Source: an uncultured Prevotellaceae bacterium (GTDB lineage Bacteria > Bacteroidota > Bacteroidia > Bacteroidales > Bacteroidaceae). From it: a stretch of 64,000 nt of DNA. Below, piece by piece: positions 42,474 through 51,378 of this stretch (the first letter of the stretch is position 1; the number at the start of each line of letters is the position of its first letter). Under the pieces are notes generated by a model. It had not been told where the DNA came from, ran no database searches, and saw nothing but the letters and a program-made list of their open reading frames with translations. The DNA lies in the NCBI GenBank assembly GCA_902774795.1, contig CACYKA010000006.1, forward strand, positions 1 to 64,000. Reading direction: 5' to 3'. Position numbers and translations under genes: made by a program.

Positions 42474-45008
42474 TCACTCTATAGGGGTATCAATTAGATG
42501 GATTACCGCCGTTGCCGAGGATTGAATACCCGTTGCGGTTTCCCTATCACTACCATTGGCAATATATTCACGAGCCATTAGATTATATGTGCCAGCAGTC
42601 TTTAACACCTTACTCTTATTTGAGGATGTCTGGGTCTTGCGCACATAAAGATCATTATTTGTTAACTCAGCATATATCCTGACGAATTTTTCCGTCTCCG
42701 GATCTACCAAAGATGTTTCGTATCCATCTTCTTCCACAGCTTTTGACCCAAGGAACAAAGCACCGTCCTGAATATGCAACAGGAGCATATTCATAATCTT
42801 GGTAGAATCAGCTGCTCGCTTAAGAGGATTTGTCTCTGCCTCAACATCATCCCATGTAGGATATTCTGAGAGAGAGGAGTTCTGAGGAACATATATTGTA
42901 TAATGGTAAGAATTGAGTACGCTGAGGTTACTGTCCTTTATACAAGCATACTTCTTGTCACGTATAGTTTCGTACAATCCGCTACCTTTCAGCAGATCCC
43001 TAAATTTGTCACATGTGTTTGGATGTGCCTGATTCATCTGTTCCAACATATCCATGACATTCATACCAGTAGTCATGATAGGCTTCTTCAATATATATAC
43101 CTTACCATTACCTGCTTTCGTCTGGTCATAAATATAAGAAATAGCAAGTGGAGTTGCTTCCTCATTGATTTGGCGACTGCCTTCAACCGTCATGCCGCCA
43201 GCACCCAAAGAAGTATTCCTTACACGAATCTCCTGACCTCCCTTAGTACGATAATACTCACAACCGTCCTCCACATCACCAATCACGATGTGGTTATCAA
43301 GGATATCCTGAAGACGCTTAACAATTAGATTTTCATCCGTAATCTCTGTGCTGTCCGTACCTTCTACATTTCCAGCATCATCGCACGTACGCGTCCACGC
43401 ACGTACCTTTTTTTGTTCTTTATCATAATGGAATCTGCACAACTCACGTTTGCTCTTACCGTATGATACTGGATCAATGTAGCATTGGAAAGCTGTGCTG
43501 TCTGGAACGAAGAAACTGTAACGGGAGTTGAGGGAGTTAAGATATACATTATACTGGTTCCTCTCAACAGCCCAACGCATAATCTTAAGATTTTCCTTTA
43601 CAATAGCTGGGTAAAGCACACTTACAAATGAAGTAGGTGAATAGACCCTGTTTGTAAGATATACGGCACCGTTACATCCAAGCCATACACTGTCAATAGC
43701 AGAAACTTCAACTCCCATAGGATCGTTGGCATCATTAAGAATACCACTGAACTTTGAAGGAACACTTTCTGAGAAAGTTGAAAGCATATTGTTATTAACA
43801 AGTTCTACAATTACATCATTAGGAACTTTGTCAAGGCTACCATACTCCTCAAGAAGCACCTTACCCTCCTGATTAGTAAAATACTCATGAAGGGCAGCAT
43901 TTGACGGAACCATCATAACACCCATGTTCTTCTGTATGGCAACCTCTTCGCTAGAGGTAACAACACCTGTATAGTATGTATTCCATCCTGGATCAAACTT
44001 CAACAGACCTGAATAAATGTTGTTATCATCATCAGTATTGAGCTGAACACCTCCCTGAGACTTTTTAGAGAAGAAACGGCGCTCATACAGTCTGTACTTG
44101 TTAAAGTCACGGTCTGCACGATTCTGATATACACGTATTTTATTCTCATCGGTAATACGACGTGGTACAGCAAAACGCATCATCAGAGAATTCCATTCTG
44201 ATGCCTGAGGTTTGCTGTTAACAATCGAAGCAATACTTTTGAGAGGCTGCGAAACGTCCTGTAACACATGTATAAAACCATTGCTACACTTAATATTATG
44301 CTCAATAACCTTCATTCCATTTATACTAGCATCACCAGGAATACGGTTTGTAGCATAATTATACAGGAAGTTATAATCATCATTAGTAATCTTATTATTA
44401 GTAAGATAATCCTCTATGAAATGAATCATCGGAGGCACTGTTGCATCCTGAAGCAGGTATATCTTATCAAGACCCTCATCCTTCAGTTTCTTCCATGTAG
44501 AGTTATTAGCCCAATCTTTCTCATCCATATTGGGCAGGTCCGCTACATTAACCAATGCCACCGTATCACCTGGATTCTGGGAAGAGACGCGTCGCATACA
44601 CTGTCCCTCTACCGGCCCCTGGATACTGGAGAGATCATTGATCTGATAACTGTTGTTAATTACTGAACCGTTCAACAGAAGACACTTCTGTGACTCTGAC
44701 AAATCCTCATACCGTCTTACACCCCAATCATTGGAAGCATAAAAACGTTGGAAGGCTTCATCATTAGCGGCAAAAATCGTTTTACTACCTGTTTTGGCTA
44801 AGACTTCGGTAAGACCTAAGTCGTCAATCATACGGGTAGTGTTGGTAAAATTGCCCTGTTCGTTAAGATAACTGTAGATGCTTGCGCCCCACCCTTCTGG
44901 GTCATTGGCATCAAGGTCATACTTATTGCACGAAGTAAATCCGCTAGCAAGAAGCATGGAACACGTGGCAAGCATCAAATGCTTTTGTGGTTTTAGGAAA
45001 TTAAACAT
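42474..45008 (-). CDS. Multi-FAS1-domain lipoprotein, first gene of the transport operon
   Basis: 844 residues. The lipoprotein signal MLATCSMLLASGFTSCNKYD is followed by at least three fasciclin-like segments: TTRMIDDLGLTEVLAKTGSKTIFAANDEAFQRFY; KIMRWAVERNQYNVYLNSLNSRYSFFVPDSTAF with DNHIVIGDV; and KFRDLLKGSGLYETIRDKK with YTIYVPQNSSLSEY. Being first in the operon suggests a leading role in substrate capture at the cell surface. The function is inferred from context. Confidence 0.85.
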   Translation of the reverse strand: MFNFLKPQKHLMLATCSMLLASGFTSCNKYDLDANDPEGWGASIYSYLNEQGNFTNTTRMIDDLGLTEVLAKTGSKTIFAANDEAFQRFYASNDWGVRRYEDLSESQKCLLLNGSVINNSYQINDLSSIQGPVEGQCMRRVSSQNPGDTVALVNVADLPNMDEKDWANNSTWKKLKDEGLDKIYLLQDATVPPMIHFIEDYLTNNKITNDDYNFLYNYATNRIPGDASINGMKVIEHNIKCSNGFIHVLQDVSQPLKSIASIVNSKPQASEWNSLMMRFAVPRRITDENKIRVYQNRADRDFNKYRLYERRFFSKKSQGGVQLNTDDDNNIYSGLLKFDPGWNTYYTGVVTSSEEVAIQKNMGVMMVPSNAALHEYFTNQEGKVLLEEYGSLDKVPNDVIVELVNNNMLSTFSESVPSKFSGILNDANDPMGVEVSAIDSVWLGCNGAVYLTNRVYSPTSFVSVLYPAIVKENLKIMRWAVERNQYNVYLNSLNSRYSFFVPDSTAFQCYIDPVSYGKSKRELCRFHYDKEQKKVRAWTRTCDDAGNVEGTDSTEITDENLIVKRLQDILDNHIVIGDVEDGCEYYRTKGGQEIRVRNTSLGAGGMTVEGSRQINEEATPLAISYIYDQTKAGNGKVYILKKPIMTTGMNVMDMLEQMNQAHPNTCDKFRDLLKGSGLYETIRDKKYACIKDSNLSVLNSYHYTIYVPQNSSLSEYPTWDDVEAETNPLKRAADSTKIMNMLLLHIQDGALFLGSKAVEEDGYETSLVDPETEKFVRIYAELTNNDLYVRKTQTSSNKSKVLKTAGTYNLMAREYIANGSDRETATGIQSSATAVIHLIDTPIE

Positions 45009-45064
45009 GTTGATATAGTTGATATATTTTGCTGTTTCCGTTTAAGGAATTAGTTTTTCGGATG

Positions 45065-45072
45065 CAAAGATA
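45065..45072 (-). promoter_or_regulatory. -7 box of the SusCD/fasciclin operon
   Basis: Minus-strand TATCTTTG at 45072-45065, 57 bp upstream of the start at 45008. No TTTG-like element is found ~20 bp further upstream, which fits a promoter that depends on an activator. Confidence 0.55.
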
Positions 45073-45161
45073 AATAATTATTATTTAACATCCTTTGCAA
45101 TTTGTTTCTTTATCTTTATTTTTTATAACAACCCGCACTTTCCATATATGAAAAATTACAA

Positions 45162-45183
45162 GAACTTTTTCTCATGTAACATG
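45162..45183. promoter_or_regulatory. Candidate binding site of the hybrid regulator (copy 1)
   Basis: A 22-bp sequence including CTCATGTAACATG, whose last 11 bases form an odd-centred palindrome CATGT-A-ACATG. It is repeated without change, in the same orientation, at 62636-62657 upstream of the GH115 operon. It lies in the divergent region between the regulator and the transport operon. Confidence 0.7.
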
Positions 45184-45231
45184 CTCGAAAATATTTTAAG
45201 AAAAGAAAACGCATTTTTAAAAAAACTTTTG

Positions 45232-45239
45232 TATTTTTG
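45232..45239 (+). promoter_or_regulatory. -7 box of the hybrid regulator gene
   Basis: TATTTTTG on the plus strand, giving a predicted start near 45246 and a ~20-nt leader before the ATG at 45267. No clear -33 element. Confidence 0.5.
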
Positions 45240-45266
45240 CTTTGTATTTGTAAAAACTATTGCTAC

Positions 45267-48200
45267 ATGAGAAAACTATCCTTTCTAATTCCACTCTGTA
45301 TCTCAGTATTACTAACCTCTATGCCAGGTATGGCACAGAACTGTATGTTGTCATTCACCAGACAACTTAGCAGTAGTTTCCTTAACATGATATACCAGGA
45401 TGCTCAAGGAATGATCTGGGTCACAACAGAGAATGGTCTAAATCGCTATGACGGATACTCATTTGAGACTTTCAATACAAACGACGGTTTGTCGTCAGAC
45501 AATATTATTAAAGTTATACAAGGTTCTGACGGAAAAATGTATATTGGAACAGCAAGGGGTTTATGCCGCAGCACCTCTGATCGATTCATGCCAGTGTATG
45601 AGGAGGGAAGCAATTATATCCACCAATGGTATGTCACAGATTTGCTTAAAACCCAGAAAGGAGATATTATAGCAGCCACATCAGGAGGAGGATTATGCAA
45701 GATTACGTCAGAAGGCAAGTTTCGTGATATCACAGAAAAAATACAAGAAGCCAAATACTGCCGTAGCATAATAGAGGATTCTAACGGCAACCTATGGGCA
45801 ACAACGGACAGTAAATATATTATATGTATTCGTTCCACATCTGTTGGGGGCAAAGAAGATTACACAATAATAGGACGCTATAGTCCAAAAGACGATGGTA
45901 GCATTGCCATACTCTGTCGTGATGATGCAAATAATATATATGTTGGATATCTGAGTGGCGGTATTTTTTGCAAGAAGGCAAACGAGAATAATTTTTCTGC
46001 GATTCCATCGACTCAAGGATATGCTATTAATACACTTCTTCTACATTCAGGAACAATATATGTAGGAACAGATGGTAATGGAGCTTTCACGCTTAGCCCC
46101 GATGACCTTTCCTTCAAACCATTATCCCTATATTCTCCAAATGCAGACATCTCACGTGCCAAGATAAAGAGCATCTTATTTGACAATGAAGAAAACATGT
46201 GGCTTGCACTCCACCAAAAAGGTATTTTCATGCAGCCGCACCAAGGCAATCCCTTTGGATATTTAGGATATCTGCAACTCGGAGGAGGAAATATCGGTGA
46301 TGCCTGCGTTGTCGCCTTATATAAAGGAAGCCAGAACACACTCTATGTGGCCACCGACAGAAATGGCATCTACGGATTACGGGAGCTCAATAGCCAAACT
46401 GCAGCCTTTCACTACAAATCACCCGCTACTGTTCTTTCAATGACAGAAGACAACGAAGGCAGACTTTGGGTTGGATCATACGCTGAAGGATGCGGATGGA
46501 TAGACAAAAACGGAGCATATCACCGCCTTCCTTTCTCATATGGCAGGACAACAGAGGTTTTCGACATACGGAAAGACCATAACGGACGACTTTGGATGGG
46601 AACGTTGGGCGACGGTCTGAAATGCTATAATCCACATACAGAAAAGCTGACAGAATACCACGCAATAGCTGGTAAAAAGAATCAGCTTATCAACAATTAC
46701 ATACTACAGATGGAAATGAGTCCTGACGGCACCATGTTATTTATTGGAACAGCTATGGGACTTGCTTGTCTTGACATTCCCTCGGGCAGTTGGACTAAAG
46801 TTTTAGGTACAGATTCCATTCTTAGCGGTCAAATCGTAAGATGTGTGAAATATACCAAGCAGAATGGTCTGTGGGCTGGAACATCAGCAGGAGTATATCA
46901 CTATGACCTCTCAACGAAGAAACTGACACATTACACCGAACAAAACGGACTACCATCAAATCATGTATCAGCAATAGAACTGAATTCCAGGAACCAAGTA
47001 TGGGTAAGCACAAACAAAGGAATATGTTCTATTACATTGCCTACAGGGAATATACAGAGGTACTACACATCCATTGGCTTCTATTCCAATGAATACAGCG
47101 AAGGCTGTTCTTATAGTTCAAATGACGGCATGATGTATTTCGGAGGTACATTAGGTGTTACATACTTCAATTCTTTACAGATTGAGCCTTCAACCAAGAA
47201 GCACCACGTGACTCTGACTAAAATGTTGATTGGCAACATACCAGTAAGAGCCCTGATGAAATCGGGAAGATACACTGTATGCGATACCTTGATAGATGAT
47301 GCACATGAGTTTAATTTCTATCACAATGACAACAACATCACCATGCACTTCTCTACCCTATCATACGAGGGTTCAAGGCGCATTTCCTTCGCATATTCAA
47401 TAAATAAAGGTAAATGGATAACCCTCCCACCTGGGGAAAACACCTTAACATTGAGTAACCTCCAACCTGGCGATTATCTTGTCCGTGTAACAGCAACTGA
47501 GGGTAGCGTTATCTCATCCCCGAAGGAATTCCTCATCGTAGTGCATAACCCATGGTATCTAACTCCATTCATGCGCTTGTTGTACATCGCCATAATAACA
47601 GCACTTGTTCTGTTCTTTATATGGCAGGTTATAAATCGCGGCAAACAGCAGTTGAAATTACAGGAACACAGAAATGCAGAATTATTGCAAGAGCAAAAGC
47701 TACAGTTCTTCATAAATATTTCCCACGAAATACGCACCCCAATGACCTTAATCCTATTGCCATTACAACAGCTTATAAATGATGACCTGCATGCTGGCCG
47801 ACAGGCAATATATACCTCTATGAAACGAAATGCCGACCGCATTCTGCGCCTCATAAACCAGATTATGGATATAAGAAAAATCGATAAGGAGCAGATGAGG
47901 ATGCATATGCAGGAAACAGAGTTTATAGAATATAGCAAGCAAATCATTGACCTTTTCAACGTACAGGCTACAGCAAAAGGTATAGACCTCATCTTCATGC
48001 ATTCCACTGAAAAGATAATGGTTTGGATTGACAGAGCTAATTTCGATAAAGTTATTTCCAACCTCCTCTCCAATGCCCTAAAATACACTAATAACGGCGG
48101 AAAGATTATCGTTACCATAGAAACATTTGAAAAACAAGTAACAATAAGAGTCTTCGACAACGGAGAATCAATTCCTGAAAATGAAATACAGAATATTTTC

Positions 48201-49295
48201 CGACGTTTCTATCAGACAAACACCTCTACCAACCTTAACAAAACGGGTACCGGCGTAGGACTTGACCTCGCCCGCTCTATAGTCCTAATGCATCATGGAG
48301 AAATCAGCGTCCGTAATATAGAAGGTGTTAAAAACAACATAGATCGAGGTGTAGAGTTTACTGTTACAATACCACTCGGTTCAGACCACCTCACAGAAGA
48401 AGAGAAATTTAAACCTGACACCTCTTCCGAAGAGAATAATAATAATAATGCAGAAGAATACCTTATCACCAAAGTTGACGATGACGAAGAGACTGATACT
48501 GATACTGAAACCAATGCCCCAGATACTCGCCGTCCTACTATTGTCATCGTAGAGGATGAGGATGAGATACGTAACTATCTTATGACTGAATTCTCCGACA
48601 TTTACCGTGTCCTGACCTTCCCAGACGGCAAGGAAGCTCTGCCCGTAATACTCAGGGAAATACCTAGTCTGATTATTTCCGACATCATGATGCCTCATAT
48701 GGATGGTAACGCCTTACTTACTTCTGTACGCAACAATGTGAATACAAACCACATACCTATAATATTGCTGACAGCAAAGATACGCGACGAAGAAAGACTT
48801 GAGAGTCTGGAGCTTGGAGCTGACCTGTATATCACTAAGCCGTTCAATATGGATATACTCAAGCGTAATGTTGCCAATTTGCTGAAGACAAGAAGGCTTC
48901 TTCAGAACAAGTATGCCGGTAAGGAGACTCCACAGGCAAAGATTGACAATATCGTGCTTGAAAGCCCTGATGAGAGACTCATAAACCGTATCATGGATGT
49001 GGTCAATAAAAATCTCAACAACTCAGACCTGAACATTGACATGATATGCAGCGAAGTAGGCATCAGCCGCGTCCATTTGCACCGTAAGATGAAGGAGATG
49101 ACAAACCAGACACCTCATGACTTCATACGCAACCTACGACTCAAACAGGCCGCACGTCTGCTTGCAATGAAGGGACAAAGCATCACAGAAGTTGTTTATC
49201 ATTGCGGTTTCAACAGTACAACTTCCTTCTCTACAATGTTTAAGAAGATGTATGGCATGTCACCGCGTGAATATCAGCGGCAACATGCCGATTAA
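45267..49295 (+). CDS. Hybrid two-component system regulator (sensor kinase, receiver, AraC-type activator)
   Basis: 1342 residues from the ATG at 45267 (MRKLSFLIPLCISVLLTSMPGMAQ signal peptide); a frame-extending TTG at 45237 overlaps the -7 box and is unlikely. Domains: periplasmic two-component propellers (MIWVTTENGLNRYDGYSFETF, LWVGSYAEG...), Y_Y_Y domain, membrane helix ~760-785, HisKA with His820 (SHEIRTP), HATPase (NLLSNALKYTNNGGK; TGTGVGLDLA), receiver with Asp1139 (IISDIMMPHMDG), and a C-terminal AraC HTH (GISRVHLHRKMKEMTNQTPHDFIRNLRLKQAARLL). Such regulators bind a breakdown oligosaccharide in the periplasm and switch on their locus; here xylo-oligosaccharides are expected. Confidence 0.96.
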   Translation: MRKLSFLIPLCISVLLTSMPGMAQNCMLSFTRQLSSSFLNMIYQDAQGMIWVTTENGLNRYDGYSFETFNTNDGLSSDNIIKVIQGSDGKMYIGTARGLCRSTSDRFMPVYEEGSNYIHQWYVTDLLKTQKGDIIAATSGGGLCKITSEGKFRDITEKIQEAKYCRSIIEDSNGNLWATTDSKYIICIRSTSVGGKEDYTIIGRYSPKDDGSIAILCRDDANNIYVGYLSGGIFCKKANENNFSAIPSTQGYAINTLLLHSGTIYVGTDGNGAFTLSPDDLSFKPLSLYSPNADISRAKIKSILFDNEENMWLALHQKGIFMQPHQGNPFGYLGYLQLGGGNIGDACVVALYKGSQNTLYVATDRNGIYGLRELNSQTAAFHYKSPATVLSMTEDNEGRLWVGSYAEGCGWIDKNGAYHRLPFSYGRTTEVFDIRKDHNGRLWMGTLGDGLKCYNPHTEKLTEYHAIAGKKNQLINNYILQMEMSPDGTMLFIGTAMGLACLDIPSGSWTKVLGTDSILSGQIVRCVKYTKQNGLWAGTSAGVYHYDLSTKKLTHYTEQNGLPSNHVSAIELNSRNQVWVSTNKGICSITLPTGNIQRYYTSIGFYSNEYSEGCSYSSNDGMMYFGGTLGVTYFNSLQIEPSTKKHHVTLTKMLIGNIPVRALMKSGRYTVCDTLIDDAHEFNFYHNDNNITMHFSTLSYEGSRRISFAYSINKGKWITLPPGENTLTLSNLQPGDYLVRVTATEGSVISSPKEFLIVVHNPWYLTPFMRLLYIAIITALVLFFIWQVINRGKQQLKLQEHRNAELLQEQKLQFFINISHEIRTPMTLILLPLQQLINDDLHAGRQAIYTSMKRNADRILRLINQIMDIRKIDKEQMRMHMQETEFIEYSKQIIDLFNVQATAKGIDLIFMHSTEKIMVWIDRANFDKVISNLLSNALKYTNNGGKIIVTIETFEKQVTIRVFDNGESIPENEIQNIFRRFYQTNTSTNLNKTGTGVGLDLARSIVLMHHGEISVRNIEGVKNNIDRGVEFTVTIPLGSDHLTEEEKFKPDTSSEENNNNNAEEYLITKVDDDEETDTDTETNAPDTRRPTIVIVEDEDEIRNYLMTEFSDIYRVLTFPDGKEALPVILREIPSLIISDIMMPHMDGNALLTSVRNNVNTNHIPIILLTAKIRDEERLESLELGADLYITKPFNMDILKRNVANLLKTRRLLQNKYAGKETPQAKIDNIVLESPDERLINRIMDVVNKNLNNSDLNIDMICSEVGISRVHLHRKMKEMTNQTPHDFIRNLRLKQAARLLAMKGQSITEVVYHCGFNSTTSFSTMFKKMYGMSPREYQRQHAD

Positions 49296-49305
49296 ATCGT
49301 AACTT

Positions 49306-51213
49306 TTATAATTCAAACGGCACAACAGGCAGTCCGTTTTTCCCCATAAGCGTAGCGTTTATGGGGTTACTTTTCCATGCATAGCGAACTTTATCACCTA
49401 TTGCATCGATTATAATTTCTGTGCCATGTGCTTTTCCTTTTACATTCTGCCATTTACCATTAGAGAATATCTCCATATCACCAGTTCCATCATTGTCCTG
49501 AAGCTGCTGATCCATGATAACAACCATACTGTCTCCCCTCTTCTCCATCCTTACGGGTTGTGGGCTCACTATGCCCTTCAGCAGAGCCATAGCACAACGT
49601 TCTGCCACCTCACGCTTGCGTAAAGGATGGATATCGGAGGCCTCACCAAGGTCGTGAGCACAGGTAATGGTGGCATAGGCATCGTCCTTGGCAGACAGGC
49701 GCTGTTGCTCGCGCAATTGTGACCATGTACTGTCCTGAGGCTTTTCTGAGTAGTCCATATAACCTGCCAGTTGAACTATATTGAACTGCAAAGCTGGGTT
49801 ATTGAATATAGAACGCCAATTACCCATCATCTTCGTAAGCATTCCCCCATATTCCATCGGTTTTCCGGTATTAGACTCACCCTGATACCATACTACACCT
49901 TTTATTGCATATGGAGCAAGCGGAGAAATCATTCCATTATAAAGAACAGAGGCCTGATTGTTGGTATTTAGTTTGCCGCCCAATGGTCCTTCAGGCATCA
50001 GTGAGCCTGTCTTTATCTTCCAGTCTAAAGAAAGGGGCACCGTACTATTGTCCTCAAAAACAATCTCATGCGGCTTATCCTTGAAGAAATTAGCCATACC
50101 ACTTTTGACGATGATACGCACAGCTATAACGTTATCACCTTCGCGAAGTACTCCAGCAGGGATATTATATCGACGCGGAGGATACTGATAGTATGTCACA
50201 CCCACCTGTTTTCCGTTTACATAAGTATAGTCCATATCATGGAACGTACCAAGCAACAGTTTGGCAGACTTTCCCGCATGAGCTTTGTCAATGTTGACGT
50301 GCTGTCTAAGCCAAATGGAGCCTGTTATTGCCTTACCCTCATGCCTTGCCCAAGACCAGTTGTCATATTGATTATATGTGCGCCAAGACTCATCCGGACA
50401 CGAGATTTCTGCATATTTTCCGCTGATTCCAGGGTCTGTCATGTTCATTGTATTAGTCCATACATCATTAGCACGATTGTTCGCCTTTGTCTGATCAGCA
50501 ATATATGCAGAATCAGTATATAGCATAAATGTGCTATAGTAATCCGTATTCTTCAGCGAGTCGATATTAAGCCACGCCTGTATAGGTGAACCTCCAAGAG
50601 AAGACTGTATTATTCCCTGCGCTACCCCTGTTTCTTCATACATTTTCCTAGCTAGGAAATAGCCTAATGAAGAAAAAGTCCAGGCATTCTGCTTTGTAGG
50701 AGTCTTCCATGCTATATTGACCTTGACATCCTTGTCTTCTGAAACACTCGCTTTCGTCCTTACCTGAAACAGACGTATCTTATCATTATTATAATTATCT
50801 ATTTCAGTAGTATATTGCGGATATACACGCTCTATAGTAACATCGACATTTGACTGTCCTGAACATAGCCATACATCGCCCACCATAACATCTGTAAGAG
50901 TCTTGTCATTTATGGACAAAGTATATGGGCCACCTGCTTTCTGCTTAGGAAGCATTACTTGCCATTTTCCGTTGGAATCAGCTGTGGCAGAATATTTCTT
51001 GCCACGAAATTCCACAGTGACTGTTTCACCTTGACCTGCCCAGCCCCATACAGGTATGTCCTGTCCTCGCTGCAGCACCATGTGCGACTGAAACAAAGCA
51101 GGCAGTGTGACGCTACCCGCCATTGCAAATAGACTAATACAGGATAGAGCCAGAAGTGCTATACCTCTTGTCATTCCTGAAAATGATAACCTTGTCATTT
51201 TATACATATTCAT
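49306..51213 (-). CDS. SIAE-type acetylesterase, putative acetyl-xylan esterase
   Basis: 635 residues. A signal peptide and an N-terminal beta domain (LPALFQSHMVLQRGQDIPVWGWAGQGETVTVEFRGK) come before the SGNH-like esterase core with nucleophile motif WLCSGQSNVD and the VVWYQGESN block. An inserted beta-sandwich (WSWARHEGKAITGSIWLRQHVNIDKAHAGKSAKLLLGTFHDMDYTYVNGKQVG) splits the core, as in sialate O-acetylesterase-family plant-polysaccharide esterases. In this locus it probably removes acetyl groups from xylan. Its start overlaps the stop of the GH30-GH43 gene by 4 bp. It is the last gene of the enzyme operon and converges on the regulator with a 10-bp gap. Confidence 0.85.
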   Translation of the reverse strand: MNMYKMTRLSFSGMTRGIALLALSCISLFAMAGSVTLPALFQSHMVLQRGQDIPVWGWAGQGETVTVEFRGKKYSATADSNGKWQVMLPKQKAGGPYTLSINDKTLTDVMVGDVWLCSGQSNVDVTIERVYPQYTTEIDNYNNDKIRLFQVRTKASVSEDKDVKVNIAWKTPTKQNAWTFSSLGYFLARKMYEETGVAQGIIQSSLGGSPIQAWLNIDSLKNTDYYSTFMLYTDSAYIADQTKANNRANDVWTNTMNMTDPGISGKYAEISCPDESWRTYNQYDNWSWARHEGKAITGSIWLRQHVNIDKAHAGKSAKLLLGTFHDMDYTYVNGKQVGVTYYQYPPRRYNIPAGVLREGDNVIAVRIIVKSGMANFFKDKPHEIVFEDNSTVPLSLDWKIKTGSLMPEGPLGGKLNTNNQASVLYNGMISPLAPYAIKGVVWYQGESNTGKPMEYGGMLTKMMGNWRSIFNNPALQFNIVQLAGYMDYSEKPQDSTWSQLREQQRLSAKDDAYATITCAHDLGEASDIHPLRKREVAERCAMALLKGIVSPQPVRMEKRGDSMVVIMDQQLQDNDGTGDMEIFSNGKWQNVKGKAHGTEIIIDAIGDKVRYAWKSNPINATLMGKNGLPVVPFEL

Positions 51214-51378
51214 TGTGCATTCACTATGATGTTAATTATCTCCTGGATATCTGTACCATTCACCAAACCATCTTTGTTGACATCAGCTTTTTCATCAAAC
51301 TCACCTGCAACAATGAAGTTGATGACTGCCTGGATATCTGTACCATTTACAACACCGTCACCGTTGACATCGCCCTTT
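51210..51378 (-). repeat. Dockerin-like coding end, nearly identical to 55226-55395
   Basis: Encodes GDVNGDGVVNGTDIQ...VNGTDIQEIINIIV. The two copies in the window are roughly 85% alike in DNA by eye, far more alike than the rest of the two proteins. Confidence 0.8.

Noticed and set aside
41743-42525. 260-residue plus-strand reading frame
   Set aside because: Antisense to the well-supported SusC gene; low-complexity Ser/Thr/Pro composition typical of the complement of a real gene.
45237-45266. TTG start extending the hybrid regulator by 10 residues
   Set aside because: It overlaps the -7 box and would place residues before a clean signal peptide; the ATG at 45267 is the better start.
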